In this document: positions 1-8,638 of the stretch, piece after piece | Numbering within the stretch: position 1 is the stretch's first letter | Layout: each line of letters begins with the position of its first letter | DNA from: Bacteroidaceae bacterium | GTDB lineage: Bacteria; Bacteroidota; Bacteroidia; Bacteroidales; Bacteroidaceae | Direction of reading: 5' to 3' | Assembly (NCBI GenBank): GCA_017642425.1 | Contig: JAGCPB010000044.1 | Span: 48,913-112,912 of the forward strand | Length of the DNA: 64,000 nucleotides | The notes under the pieces: model-generated | The model's database searches: none | What the model was told of the DNA's origin: nothing | Seen by the model: only the letters and a program-made list of their open reading frames with translations | Made by a program: the position numbers and the translations under genes

Positions 1-1675
1 GGTTGCTGTTACGCTTGTCATAATAGAGCGAATCAACCATAGTAGCTGTCTCCAAATCCTTATACTCCTGTATGCTCTTGCCGTCATCGTAAGAGAAGTT
101 GTAGCCCACACCCAGATATCCGTAATCTCCTATCTGGCGGTTCAGACTGACATTGGCGCCGTAGTTATTTGTATGCGAAGGAGTATAAATATTGTGGTTT
201 ACCTTGCGTACGCTGTCTCCAAGCTGGGCAAAACGGCTTTCCGATATATTGGTGCTGCTGCCGTCATTATCGGACCGCCCCACCCTCAAATACAGGTTAA
301 GGTGATATTTGTCATCTTGACCGAATGTCTTGCCCAAGCCTCCGTTCACGCTGTAATTGCTGCCGGTGCTCTCACCTGTGCTGGTCTGTACGGTTGAGCT
401 GATCAGCCCCTCACCCTCATTGGATATGGAATCTACCAGACTGCTGCTGTTATTGCTCCAGTTTCTGGACATATCCATGTTCAGGTTATACCAGGTCTTG
501 TCATCAATGCGACCGTTCAGTCCCACATTGCCGTTCCAGTTGTGTCCGCCGTTGGAGCTGGTATTCTCGCTCACGGAGTTCTGCGTGAACTCCGGCATGA
601 ACATCTTGTTGTAGTTTGCGGTCTTGTTCTCGTTGTAGTTGCTTCCGTACCCGGCCGATGCACTTACCGACACCTTCTCAAACTCCTTGCTGTAATAGAG
701 ACTGCCGTTTGAATTCTCGGTCTTGAGTTGGGTGGAGTATTCGTACGGGATAGTATTCTTGGAAAATGATCCATATATCTCCGATCCGCCCTGTTTCCAC
801 ATGGAGCCGTCTACCGCGAACCTGTACTTGTCAAACTTTTCGGTAGTGCCTACCTCAACGCTTGTGAATATGGTACGGTCCATCGGCTCCTTGGTATTCA
901 TATCCATTACAAGGTGGTTGTCACTCATCACGTTAAGAGTGTCATCGGGCACCTCATAGACTTTAAGGCTCTTGAGTTTATCGGTTGGCATGTTGTTGAG
1001 CGCTATGCTCATGTCGCGCTTAAAGAAAGAGTCTCCGTTAAGGCGTATCTCCTCAATGTCACGTCCCAGATAGGTCATCTTGCCATCAGAATATTTCAGT
1101 CCCGGCAGACGGCGCACCAGATCCAGCAGAACGCTTCCGGTTGGCATCTCATAGGCATCGGCATTGAATATTATGGTATCGCCTCGCTGATACATACGCT
1201 GAAGCTCTGCCACAATCTCAACCTCTTCGGTGGTAAGCGGGTTGCTGCGCAGGACGACCGAATCCAGTTCAACAATGTATGTGTGTATTCCGCTCTCACG
1301 CTTCATGGGCGGGTCTATGATAGAGTCAAGTGTCTGCATTCCAAGGTAGGAGATCCTTACGCGCAGACGCGTATCCTTAAGGCGGTCACGGCGTGACATA
1401 TAGGTCCAGAAACTGCCGTCCTTATCGGCCGCGGCCCCGTCAGATGATGTAGTATCACCCATGCATGTAACCAGGATATTAGCCCCCTGCAAAGGATATG
1501 GGTTCGGCTCATACTCATCCACTCCATACACCTTACCGTTCACCTCATAAACCTGCTTTACATATGTGCGCAGCATCGATTCTGTCTCGGGACTGCTCCA
1601 GTCCTGAGCCATAACACCGGATAGGGAAAATATCATTATCAGAGCCAGGACAGCTCTTCTGTAATTTATCATCAT
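1..1675 (-). CDS. Outer-membrane beta-barrel protein, TonB-receptor-like (partial)
   Basis: Amino end of a large outer-membrane barrel protein; its carboxyl end lies beyond the left edge of the window, so at least 558 residues are seen. About 25 residues form a signal peptide ending near VMAQ. Residues ~35-130 resemble a carboxypeptidase-regulatory-like beta-sandwich, followed by a plug-like segment with LVRRLPGL and IEEIRLNGDSFFK, and then repeated amphipathic strands rich in Asn, Ser and Tyr. This order is known from the Bacteroidota outer-membrane barrel family related to TonB receptors. I place the start at a double ATG (1675 or 1672). The substrate is unknown. It is transcribed divergently from the blaI-like gene. 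Confidence 0.8.
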   Translation of the reverse strand, partial: MMINYRRAVLALIMIFSLSGVMAQDWSSPETESMLRTYVKQVYEVNGKVYGVDEYEPNPYPLQGANILVTCMGDTTSSDGAAADKDGSFWTYMSRRDRLKDTRLRVRISYLGMQTLDSIIDPPMKRESGIHTYIVELDSVVLRSNPLTTEEVEIVAELQRMYQRGDTIIFNADAYEMPTGSVLLDLVRRLPGLKYSDGKMTYLGRDIEEIRLNGDSFFKRDMSIALNNMPTDKLKSLKVYEVPDDTLNVMSDNHLVMDMNTKEPMDRTIFTSVEVGTTEKFDKYRFAVDGSMWKQGGSEIYGSFSKNTIPYEYSTQLKTENSNGSLYYSKEFEKVSVSASAGYGSNYNENKTANYNKMFMPEFTQNSVSENTSSNGGHNWNGNVGLNGRIDDKTWYNLNMDMSRNWSNNSSSLVDSISNEGEGLISSTVQTSTGESTGSNYSVNGGLGKTFGQDDKYHLNLYLRVGRSDNDGSSTNISESRFAQLGDSVRKVNHNIYTPSHTNNYGANVSLNRQIGDYGYLGVGYNFSYDDGKSIQEYKDLETATMVDSLYYDKRNSN

Positions 1676-1769
1676 CACCAATTTTGCCGCAAAAGTAGTA
1701 AAAACGCTCGTCCATATGTTTATAATTACAACAAAACAATTAATAAACGTAAAAATGTTTGGAAGTAAT

Positions 1770-1780
1770 TACAAGATGTA
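1770..1780. promoter_or_regulatory. Possible BlaI-type operator (TACA-N3-TGTA)
   Basis: An 11-bp dyad, TACAAGATGTA, lies 36 bp before the blaI-like start, in the 141-bp gap between two divergent genes. BlaI/MecI repressors are known to bind TACA/TGTA dyads, usually with a 2-bp spacer; here the spacer is 3 bp. Autoregulation of the blaI-M56 pair is inferred. Confidence 0.35.
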
Positions 1781-1816
1781 GTTTATTTGTATCAGAAACA
1801 AGTTGAAAAACGTCAT

Positions 1817-2179
1817 ATGAAGAAGCTTACCGATAAGGAACTGGCCGTCATGAACGTGCTTTGGGACTGCGGACCGCTCTCCATGAGAGATATCGTAGAC
1901 AAGCTGCCCGCCCCCCAGCCGCACTTCAACACAGTAGCCACTTTCGTACGCCGTCTGGAACAGAGCGGCATGATAACACATAAGGAACTTGGTATAAGGT
2001 TCTTCATTTATGAGGCTGCCGTAAGCCGCAGCAAATATGCCGAGATGATGAACAAGGAGAGCGTGAACCGGTTCTTTGGCGGATCATACATGGATTTCAT
2101 ATCCTGCCTGGTAAAACAGCAGGAGATAAGCTTGGATGAGCTCAAGGAGCTTATCAGTATTGTGGAAAAAGAAAAATAG
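1817..2179 (+). CDS. BlaI/MecI-family transcriptional repressor
   Basis: A 120-residue winged-helix regulator. Residues ~1-75 form the DNA-binding domain (MKKLTDKELAVMNVLWDCG, then FNTVATFVRRLEQSGMI), followed by a dimerisation tail. BlaI proteins are dimers released from DNA when a membrane metalloprotease cleaves them. The next gene is that M56 protease, 10 bp downstream. I chose the ATG at 1817 because MKKLT is the usual family start; an in-frame ATG at 1787 would add ten residues without family support. The role is probably sensing an envelope signal. Beta-lactam response is not implied, since no beta-lactamase lies nearby. Confidence 0.9.
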   Translation: MKKLTDKELAVMNVLWDCGPLSMRDIVDKLPAPQPHFNTVATFVRRLEQSGMITHKELGIRFFIYEAAVSRSKYAEMMNKESVNRFFGGSYMDFISCLVKQQEISLDELKELISIVEKEK

Positions 2180-2189
2180 TCTGTTCACT

Positions 2190-4145
2190 ATGGGTAGTAT
2201 AGTCCTTTATATAATAGAATGGGCGTTTGCCCTGTTGCTGCTGCTTACGCTGTACAAGGCGGTATTCAGCGGAACCACGTTTTACCGTTTCAACCGGTTA
2301 TACCTGCTGGGAGCCACACTGCTCTCGGCCCTTCTCCCCCTTTTGCACTTTACAATATCCGATGACACATCGGTAGTAAACGAGGTTGCCATATCCGGCA
2401 CAGTGTTTGCCCGCGAGCTTACCGGAATGCACAGCATTATGGGTCCGGAGATAACCGTAACTCCCGATGCGCAAGAGATAGCGCACGGTCATTCGCTCTG
2501 GGCCATAATACTTGTTTGCTCATATGCCGTGTATGTGCTGATGCTGGTCATCGGCTGGACCCGCGGCATAGTCAAGGCCCATCGTTTCCTGCGCAGCAAA
2601 CCCCGCCGCCACATAAGCCGCGCCATATGGCTGGTTACGCACAACGAACAGTTCGGTCCGTTCAGCTGGATGAACTACATTGTAATATCCGACAGAGAGA
2701 ACGGTTTTGCCCGTAAGGCAAGCCTCAGGCACGAGTTCGCGCACATACGGCTCATGCACTCCGTTGACCTAATTATATTATTGGCCTGCACCATTCTCAA
2801 CCCCGTGTGCTGGCTGGTACTGCAAGAGATAAAGATAGTCCACGAGTTCCAGGCCGATGACGAAGTGATCAACCGTTACGGCATAGAAGGTAAGGATTAC
2901 CAGAGATTACTTATTATGCGGACTGTTGGTGCAGAGGCCTATGCGCTTGCCAGTTCCTTTAACCTTAACATTAAAAAGAGAATCATTATGATGAACAAGA
3001 AGAAAACCCTGAGGAGACGCTTCATGTGGCTGCTCCTTTTGATTCCCCTGCTGGGGATGACATCTGTCCTGTTTGCCCGTACAGATAACAAGGCCGACAA
3101 GACACCCACTCAAGTGAAGATTAGCGAAGGTGACATCATCACCGGAAGAGTAATTGATGCCGACGGTCCCATATTTATGGCCCGTATCTTTGAGGTAGAC
3201 CTGCGCGGAAGGATTTTCGCAAGCAGCATTACCGATCCTGAAGGAAACTTTGCATTCAAATTGGTCAACCCCGACAACATGATCCTGATCACCAAGGACG
3301 GTTATGAGGATTTCAAGGGTGTAATTGACTCAAAAGAGATTACAATAACCCTTAAGAAAGCCGATGCAGAGTCATTGCAGGTTGAGGATAAACAGGAGGA
3401 AGCCATGGTGGTTGTTGAGGAAATGCCCGGATTCCCCGGAGGCCTGTTCGTATTGATGCAGTACCTGAACGACAACATCCAATATCCCGATAAGGCCAAG
3501 AATGACGGCGTAGAGGGTCGCGTTATAGTATCCTTCATAGTAGGCAAAGAGGGACTCATCAAGGACGCTCAGGTGGAGAAGTCTGTCGATCCCGAACTTG
3601 ACGCCGAAGCCATAAGAGTAGTATCAGGGATGCCCAGATGGACTCCCGGCAAATCACAAGGCGAGCCGGTGGAAGTAAAATACTCCATACCCATAAACTT
3701 CCAGCTCACACAGCCGCAGCAGGAGCAGAGTTCTCCGTTTGACGAGATCATCCCTGTTTCAAGCCCTGAAGAGATGGAAAAGGAGCATGATACCTTTGAG
3801 ATTTCGGAGAGGGATAAGAAAGTAATAGAAGACACATACGATAATGTGGAAATTATGCCCGAATTTCCAGGTGGAGTTCAGGGACTGCTCAACTACATGC
3901 GCGAAACCATAAAGTATCCCGCCCAGGCAAGACAGGACACCATTCAGGGCAGAGTACTGGTTACGTTCGTCATCAACAAGGATGGCAGTATAGTAGAGCC
4001 CGAGGTCGTAAAGTCGGCACATCCGCTGCTTGACCAAGAGGCCCTGAAAATGGTAAAGGAGATGCCCAACTGGAAACCCGGCGAACAGAACGGCAAGCCT
4101 GTCAGGGTAAAATACACCATTCCCGTCAACTTCCGCCTCAACTAA
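2190..4145 (+). CDS. M56-family membrane metalloprotease (BlaR1-like) with two TonB C-terminal domains
   Basis: A 651-residue sensor protease. The amino half has about four membrane segments and the zinc motif HEFAH inside LRHEFAHIRLMHS, followed by EFQADDEV, as in BlaR1/MecR1. A last membrane segment (around LLLLIPLLGMTSVLF) leads to an outward region with a carboxypeptidase-regulatory-like domain (GRVIDADGPIF...) and two homologous TonB C-terminal-type domains, each opening with a PGG motif and closing with KYxIPxNF. Bacteroidota M56 proteins often end in TonB domains in place of a penicillin-binding domain, so the signal is probably envelope or TonB related. The start ATG at 2190 gives a hydrophobic amino end (MGSIVLYIIEW). 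Confidence 0.9.
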   Translation: MGSIVLYIIEWAFALLLLLTLYKAVFSGTTFYRFNRLYLLGATLLSALLPLLHFTISDDTSVVNEVAISGTVFARELTGMHSIMGPEITVTPDAQEIAHGHSLWAIILVCSYAVYVLMLVIGWTRGIVKAHRFLRSKPRRHISRAIWLVTHNEQFGPFSWMNYIVISDRENGFARKASLRHEFAHIRLMHSVDLIILLACTILNPVCWLVLQEIKIVHEFQADDEVINRYGIEGKDYQRLLIMRTVGAEAYALASSFNLNIKKRIIMMNKKKTLRRRFMWLLLLIPLLGMTSVLFARTDNKADKTPTQVKISEGDIITGRVIDADGPIFMARIFEVDLRGRIFASSITDPEGNFAFKLVNPDNMILITKDGYEDFKGVIDSKEITITLKKADAESLQVEDKQEEAMVVVEEMPGFPGGLFVLMQYLNDNIQYPDKAKNDGVEGRVIVSFIVGKEGLIKDAQVEKSVDPELDAEAIRVVSGMPRWTPGKSQGEPVEVKYSIPINFQLTQPQQEQSSPFDEIIPVSSPEEMEKEHDTFEISERDKKVIEDTYDNVEIMPEFPGGVQGLLNYMRETIKYPAQARQDTIQGRVLVTFVINKDGSIVEPEVVKSAHPLLDQEALKMVKEMPNWKPGEQNGKPVRVKYTIPVNFRLN

Positions 4146-4149
4146 AAGG

Positions 4150-4170
4150 AGACATTGGGGACGGTTCTGA
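4150..4170 (+). repeat. Degenerate copy of the GGGACGGTTCT repeat
   Basis: The gap between the M56 gene and the TPR gene contains GGGGACGGTTCTGACA, which matches the core of the repeat pair found inside cbiA (43429-43530). Only about 16 bp match, so it may be a decayed copy. Confidence 0.35.
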
Positions 4171-4182
4171 CAAAGCCTCAAT

Positions 4183-5559
4183 ATGAAAAAGCCAGGATTA
4201 TTTGCCCTTGCGCTCATAACAGCCGCAGGCGCATACGCCCAGAAAGGCGTAGAAGACGGATCCCGATACGGTCACGGACAGGACAGCATCAGGACCCGCG
4301 AGAACATAAGCATCTACGTTGAGTATTACAAGACCAACAACTTCAAGGACGCCTATGACAACGGCTGGAAAGCAGTCTTTGATGAAGCGCCGTTGGCATC
4401 GGTCAATACATACAACTACGGAGTCAAGATACTGCGCGCGCTCTATAATGACGCCAAGGCGGCCAAGGACGAGCAGCTCATGGCCAAGTATTCCGATGAA
4501 CTGTTCCAGGTCTACGAGCAGCGCCTTAAATACCTGGACCAGCTCAACGGGTTTGCCCAGAACAAGGTTACCGATTTTGAGATCTTGGGGCAGTACGGTC
4601 ACGACTACATGTCGTACAACCCCAAGGTACAGATATCCAGAGCCTATGAGTTACTGCGCAAAGCCGTAGACCTGGGCAAAGGCCGCACGCAGGATTACGT
4701 CCTTGACGACCTTATGAACGTATCGGCCCAGCGTTACAAAAACAAAAAGGACAATGAGGAGTATCGCGAGGCGCTCATGCAGGATTATGTGGACTGCGCT
4801 ACATATATTGACCAGTTCATTGCCCTCCAGACCGATGACAAAGCGGTTGAAAGGGCTCAAAAGTATAAGGAGAGAATTGACGGACTGTTCATAAACAGCG
4901 GTGCCGCCGATTGTCAGAAGCTCCAGGAGATATACGGGCCCAAGATTGAGAACAACAAGGACAACCTTGAGTATCTTAACAAGGTGGTCAAGCTCATGCA
5001 GATGTTCGAGTGCAACTCCAGTGACGCTTACCTTGCAGCTTCAGAGTATGCACACACAATCACTCCTTCGGCAAGAACCGCAAAGGCTCTGGGTGCTCTC
5101 TACTACAAGCAGCGTAATGATACCGAGAAGGCTCTTGAGTACTACAGCCAGGCCATTGAGCTTGACGATGACAAGACCAGCATAGCAGGTACATACTACC
5201 TTATGGCTTTTATCTACTTTGCCAAGGAGAACTACGACCGAAGCCGTTCATGCCTGCAGAAGTGTCTTGCAAACAACCCCGACAGAGGTGATGCATACAT
5301 TCTTATGGCTCAGCTTTACTACGTCAAGCGTGACTGGTCAAACGAGCCCGCACTGAACCGTTGCGCCTACTTTGCAGTTATCGACAAGCTGGAGCAGGCC
5401 AAGAAAGTTGACCCTTCTGTAGCCGACAGGGCCAATGAACTTATCGGCCAGTACAAGAAGCAGTGCCCATCGGCCGACGACCTCTTTATGTTCGGTTACA
5501 AGCCCGGCGACAAGATTGAAATCAAGGGCTGGATAAACGAGACCACCACTATCCGCTAA
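4183..5559 (+). CDS. Secreted tetratricopeptide-repeat protein
   Basis: A 458-residue protein with a short signal peptide ([19 protein letters not shown]). It is mostly alpha-helical, with TPR-like pairs clearest at residues ~300-400 ([27 protein letters not shown], written here in parts: [12 protein letters not shown], then [16 protein letters not shown]) followed by a repeat around [21 protein letters not shown] proteins act as scaffolds in protein complexes. It follows the M56 protease gene by 37 bp and may be co-transcribed. No enzymatic motif is visible, and the specific partner is unknown. Confidence 0.8.
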   Translation: MKKPGLFALALITAAGAYAQKGVEDGSRYGHGQDSIRTRENISIYVEYYKTNNFKDAYDNGWKAVFDEAPLASVNTYNYGVKILRALYNDAKAAKDEQLMAKYSDELFQVYEQRLKYLDQLNGFAQNKVTDFEILGQYGHDYMSYNPKVQISRAYELLRKAVDLGKGRTQDYVLDDLMNVSAQRYKNKKDNEEYREALMQDYVDCATYIDQFIALQTDDKAVERAQKYKERIDGLFINSGAADCQKLQEIYGPKIENNKDNLEYLNKVVKLMQMFECNSSDAYLAASEYAHTITPSARTAKALGALYYKQRNDTEKALEYYSQAIELDDDKTSIAGTYYLMAFIYFAKENYDRSRSCLQKCLANNPDRGDAYILMAQLYYVKRDWSNEPALNRCAYFAVIDKLEQAKKVDPSVADRANELIGQYKKQCPSADDLFMFGYKPGDKIEIKGWINETTTIR

Positions 5560-5560
5560 A

Positions 5561-5646
5561 AAATAGTACAATTGGGGTCAGACCCCTTTTGTATCATTTT
5601 CGAAAAATAGTACAAAAGGGGTCTGACCCCAATTGTATCATTTTTT
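5561..5646. repeat. Head-to-head pair of GGGGTCNGACCCC repeats (BIME-like)
   Basis: Two ~40-bp copies in opposite orientation: 5561-5600 (core GGGGTCAGACCCC) and 5603-5646 (core GGGGTCTGACCCC), separated by 2 bp. Each has an AATTG arm on one side and an AAAAG or CTTTT arm on the other. Together they can fold into a long hairpin between the TPR gene and pfkA. The arrangement recalls REP pairs (BIMEs) of enterobacteria. The right copy abuts the -7 box of the pfkA promoter. Confidence 0.8.
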
Positions 5647-5653
5647 ATCTTTG
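5646..5653 (+). promoter_or_regulatory. Bacteroidota -7 promoter box for pfkA
   Basis: TATCTTTG fits the TAnnTTTG consensus of the Bacteroidota main sigma factor and lies 17 bp before the pfkA ATG. The -33 region would fall inside the flanking repeat pair. Confidence 0.5.
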
Positions 5654-5669
5654 CAGAAAGTTTGGAGTT

Positions 5670-6644
5670 ATGGGAAGGATTAAGAGCATAGGTATTTTGA
5701 CATCGGGCGGTGATGCACCGGGCATGAACGCCGCCATCCGCGCGGTCACCCGTTCGGCAATATATGCAGGCTGGAAAGTCTACGGAATCTATCGCGGCTG
5801 GGAGGGCCTGATAGACGGTGAGGTGAAGGAGTTTACCACTGAGAGTGTATCGGGAATAATATTTGAGGGCGGAACCATTCTGCGTACAGCACGCAGCAAG
5901 AGATTCCTGACTGTCGAGGGCCGCGCCCAGGCGTATGAAACCATAAAGAAGTTCGGGATTGACGCCCTCATTGTGATAGGCGGAAACGGATCGCTGTCAG
6001 GGGCGCAGGAGCTTTCGGCCGAATATGACATTCCGGTAATAGGCCTGCCGGGTACTATAGACAATGACCTGTACGGGACCGACAACACCATAGGTTACGA
6101 TACCGCCCTGAACACAATTGTTGAATGTGTTGATAAGATTCACGATACCGCAAACTCGCACAACCGCATATTCTTTATTGAGGTGATGGGGCGCGATGCC
6201 GGATTCCTGGCCATGAACAGCGCCATAGCCGCCGGAGCCGAGGCCGCCATCATACCCGAGAAGTTTACTGATATCGACCAGCTGGCTGCCTACATTGAGC
6301 GCGGCATCCGCAAGTCCAAGCGCAGCTCGATAGTGATTGTATCGGAGGCCGATGGAGGTGCCATGCACTATGCCGAGCGTATGCACAACGAATATCCGCA
6401 GTTTGATGTGCGCGTATCGATACTGGGTTACGTGCAACGCGGAGGCCGCCCCAGCGCTCTGGACCGCATCCTGGCCAGCCGAATGGGCGTAGCCGCCATC
6501 GAAGCCCTTAAAGAGGGTCAGCGCAACATCATGATAGGCGTGGTCAACGACAAGATGGTGAACATTCCCATTGCCCAGGCCGTAAAGAAAGACAAGCCCA
6601 TAGGCGAAGAGCTCATAAACGTGCTCGCAGTACTGTCAACCTGA
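5670..6644 (+). CDS. pfkA: 6-phosphofructokinase
   Basis: A 324-residue PfkA-type enzyme that phosphorylates fructose-6-phosphate at C1 in glycolysis. Seen motifs: [17 protein letters not shown] at the amino end, the catalytic PGTIDND (residues 127-133), [13 protein letters not shown], and [13 protein letters not shown]. The nucleotide-binding motif that normally reads GGDGS is GGNGS here (Asn106), so the Asp that coordinates magnesium in E. coli PfkA is replaced. Gly107 is kept, which argues for ATP over pyrophosphate use. The start at 5670 follows a promoter box closely and gives the family-length amino end; an upstream in-frame start would translate the repeat. Confidence 0.93.
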   Translation: MGRIKSIGILTSGGDAPGMNAAIRAVTRSAIYAGWKVYGIYRGWEGLIDGEVKEFTTESVSGIIFEGGTILRTARSKRFLTVEGRAQAYETIKKFGIDALIVIGGNGSLSGAQELSAEYDIPVIGLPGTIDNDLYGTDNTIGYDTALNTIVECVDKIHDTANSHNRIFFIEVMGRDAGFLAMNSAIAAGAEAAIIPEKFTDIDQLAAYIERGIRKSKRSSIVIVSEADGGAMHYAERMHNEYPQFDVRVSILGYVQRGGRPSALDRILASRMGVAAIEALKEGQRNIMIGVVNDKMVNIPIAQAVKKDKPIGEELINVLAVLST

Positions 6645-6654
6645 TTACAATAAT

Positions 6655-7293
6655 ATGAAAAAGATCCTTTGTTTAGTATCCGCCCTTGTATGGGCAATGT
6701 CGGCCTTCTCTCAGACAGGCCAGGAGATTGTCAACCGAATGAACCGAATGATTTCGGACCGTAAATCACAGGGTATCTGTGTGTCCGTTGATGTCAAGAT
6801 ACCCGTAGTGGGCACAATAACTACCAAGACCTATTCATTGGGTAAAAAGAGTCGCCTGGAAATAGAGTCATCAAAAATAAACACAATTACCTTTATTGAT
6901 GACACACTCCAGTGGACATATATACCCGGCAACACTGACGTGGTCTTGACAAATATCCAAATCGGCAACGCCAATGCTTCCGATAATCCCGGAATGGATG
7001 TAGGGATGTTTGATGACATACCGGAAGGCTATGACATAAGCGTCAAGAGCCAGAACGCCGTCAAATGGGAGCTGCTTTGCAAGAGAAAGAAATCCAACAA
7101 GGACGATGATTCTCCCAAGACCATTACTCTGGAGGTCAGGAAAGGCACTTTTGAGCCCATAAGCATGAGCACCAAGATGATGGGCATAAACTGCACCATG
7201 CATCACTTTATCTTTGGCGTGACCGAAAACAAGGTTACCTTCAATCCCGATGATTTTCCTGGCGTAAATATTGTCGACCAAAGACAAAAATGA
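6655..7293 (+). CDS. LolA-like outer-membrane lipoprotein carrier protein
   Basis: A 212-residue exported protein with a signal peptide (MKKILCLVSALVWAMSAFSQ) and an all-beta body. The pattern of a short helix (IVNRMNRMIS), strands around TTKTYSLGKKSRLEI, FIDDTLQWTYIPG and a late FNPDDFPGV resembles LolA/LolB-fold proteins, which carry lipoproteins across the periplasm. Homology is judged by pattern only; a general lipid-binding protein of the same fold is possible. It lies 10 bp after pfkA. A GGGGTCAGACCCC repeat starts at its stop codon. Confidence 0.6.
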   Translation: MKKILCLVSALVWAMSAFSQTGQEIVNRMNRMISDRKSQGICVSVDVKIPVVGTITTKTYSLGKKSRLEIESSKINTITFIDDTLQWTYIPGNTDVVLTNIQIGNANASDNPGMDVGMFDDIPEGYDISVKSQNAVKWELLCKRKKSNKDDDSPKTITLEVRKGTFEPISMSTKMMGINCTMHHFIFGVTENKVTFNPDDFPGVNIVDQRQK

Positions 7294-7328
7294 CACAAAA
7301 GGGGTCAGACCCCAATTGTATCATTTTT
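7286..7328. repeat. GGGGTCAGACCCC repeat between convergent genes
   Basis: A single ~40-bp copy spans the stop of the LolA-like gene and the stop codon of the macrodomain gene on the other strand (7321-7323). Both reading frames therefore end inside the repeat. Confidence 0.75.
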
Positions 7329-8268
7329 GGAATTCTTTCTGGAAAGGTTTGAAATTGTTGCTACTGGGGGAGTCGATTATTGCAAAGACAATCAGCTTGA
7401 AACGGTTCTGGAACTCCGCCTCGGAGAGAACCTCATGGAATAGGCGCGCCATCTGGGCGGGCGGAGTGCAGAAGGCGCCGCAGCCAAGCGCACCCAGCAC
7501 AAGGCTGTCATGTTTTTTAAGAGCGCCGATGCGCAATATCGAGCGTATCTTCTCCTTCAGTATAGGCTTATCGGCCTCCGGGATATTGCCGTTTTCAAGC
7601 TGGTTATGACCGTGCTTGGGGTTGTAATTCAATGATGCAACCGATATAACTGCGGCCTTGAAAGGCTCATCCAGCAACACATATCCTTCTTCACGCGTAC
7701 CACGGAAAAATGTAATATCAGGGCTGTAAATTCCGCCATAGATGTTGTCCATAGGATACCGCTCCGCACGGCGCTGTACGTGCACCATATCGGCCAAATC
7801 ACCGTATCGGCCTCCTGGCAGCGAGAACTGGTAAAGCGATATGGCCAGATTGCTGCGGCGGCACAAGTCCTCCTCCTGGGCGCTGGAGCCGGTAAGCACG
7901 CCCCCACCCGGATGATAAAGGCTGGCCATATTCAGCAGCGCCGGATTATACCCCTGCTCCACCAGATTACGTGTGGCCAAAATGCAATCCTGATTCAAAA
8001 CGTGCAATTGGGGTCTGACCCCTTTTGTATCATTTTTTAGTTCGATGGGCGCGGAGAACATCTGTGATTCATCTACAAACGCTCCGCTCACAGGCAGCGT
8101 GACCACGCGGTCAGTCTCCGTACGGTAAGCCCCGTCACGGAAAATGTCCAGATTGTGCATGAATACCTTGGTCAAAAGCGCCCGCTTGGCGTCACCGCCG
8201 CGTGAGACCGATGCTTTCCACCATCCGCTCAGCCAGATCTGGCTGTTCCACTGCTGTGCCCTTAACAT
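7321..8268 (-). CDS. Macrodomain / microbial PARG-type ADP-ribosyl hydrolase (TIGR02452 family)
   Basis: A 315-residue cytoplasmic protein. The motif YHPGGGVLTGSSAQEEDLCR matches the PARG signature GGG-X6-8-QEE, in which the second Glu is catalytic for removing ADP-ribose; VLGALGCGAF later on is the usual second loop of this family. It likely reverses ADP-ribosylation or processes ADP-ribose derivatives. No ADP-ribosyltransferase is nearby. Residues ~77-88 (KNDTKGVRPQLH) are encoded by a GGGGTCTGACCCC repeat read in frame, and the stop codon lies in another copy. The ATG at 8268 is the only good start. Confidence 0.85.
   Translation of the reverse strand: MLRAQQWNSQIWLSGWWKASVSRGGDAKRALLTKVFMHNLDIFRDGAYRTETDRVVTLPVSGAFVDESQMFSAPIELKNDTKGVRPQLHVLNQDCILATRNLVEQGYNPALLNMASLYHPGGGVLTGSSAQEEDLCRRSNLAISLYQFSLPGGRYGDLADMVHVQRRAERYPMDNIYGGIYSPDITFFRGTREEGYVLLDEPFKAAVISVASLNYNPKHGHNQLENGNIPEADKPILKEKIRSILRIGALKKHDSLVLGALGCGAFCTPPAQMARLFHEVLSEAEFQNRFKLIVFAIIDSPSSNNFKPFQKEFQK
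8003..8038. repeat. GGGGTCTGACCCC repeat inside the macrodomain gene
   Basis: A ~36-bp copy with the same AATTG and CTTTTGTATCA arms as the intergenic copies. It lies within the open frame of the macrodomain gene, just before the VLNQDCI strand, and adds about 12 residues with no frame break. Confidence 0.8.
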
Positions 8269-8379
8269 AATTATCCCGTGAAATTTGAATCAGCCAAAGA
8301 TACGAAATAGAATCTTGCAGCTATTAATTATCATATTGAAAAAAAGGTACATAATTATAGATATCACGATTCTTTAGTG

Positions 8380-8387
8380 TAAATTTG
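8380..8387 (+). promoter_or_regulatory. -7 promoter box of the cobalamin uptake operon
   Basis: TAAATTTG fits TAnnTTTG and lies directly ahead of the first cobalamin riboswitch, so transcription should begin near 8394. The rest of the 8269-8380 gap is AT-rich with no gene visible. Confidence 0.6.
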
Positions 8388-8393
8388 CGTCTC

Positions 8394-8574
8394 GATACGG
8401 TGATGCCGCCACACACTGTGACGGCAGAAAGGGAATCCGGTGCAAGACCGGAACAGTGCCCGCTACTGTAAAGTCCTCAAAAAATTCCGCAGGGAATCAC
8501 AACGCCACTGCTTCTGTCATGAGGTGGGAAGGCCCCTGCGGAGGACCAAGTCAGGAAACCTGCCGCATCGGTTA
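8394..8574 (+). promoter_or_regulatory. Cobalamin riboswitch (B12 element)
   Basis: It carries the conserved core: GGGAATCCGGTGCAAGACCGG, split as GGGAATCCGGTG and CAAGACCGGAACAGTGCC, then CGCTACTGTAA, a central GCCACTG, GGGAAGG, and the 3' B12 box AAGTCAGGAAACCTGCC. Outer bases near 8397-8406 can pair with GCATCGG near 8565. Such elements bind adenosylcobalamin or related corrinoids and shut down expression. The first TonB receptor gene starts 65 bp after it, so uptake is probably repressed when cobalamin is plentiful. Confidence 0.95.
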
Positions 8575-8638
8575 AAATTTTACGAACAACGGTCCCGGGA
8601 CAGAGCCTGTTCAGATTTATTTGTTTTCAAAGGGATAT

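Noticed and set aside
1817-4145. Beta-lactam resistance locus
   Set aside because: BlaI and an M56 protease are present, but there is no beta-lactamase or penicillin-binding sensor domain.
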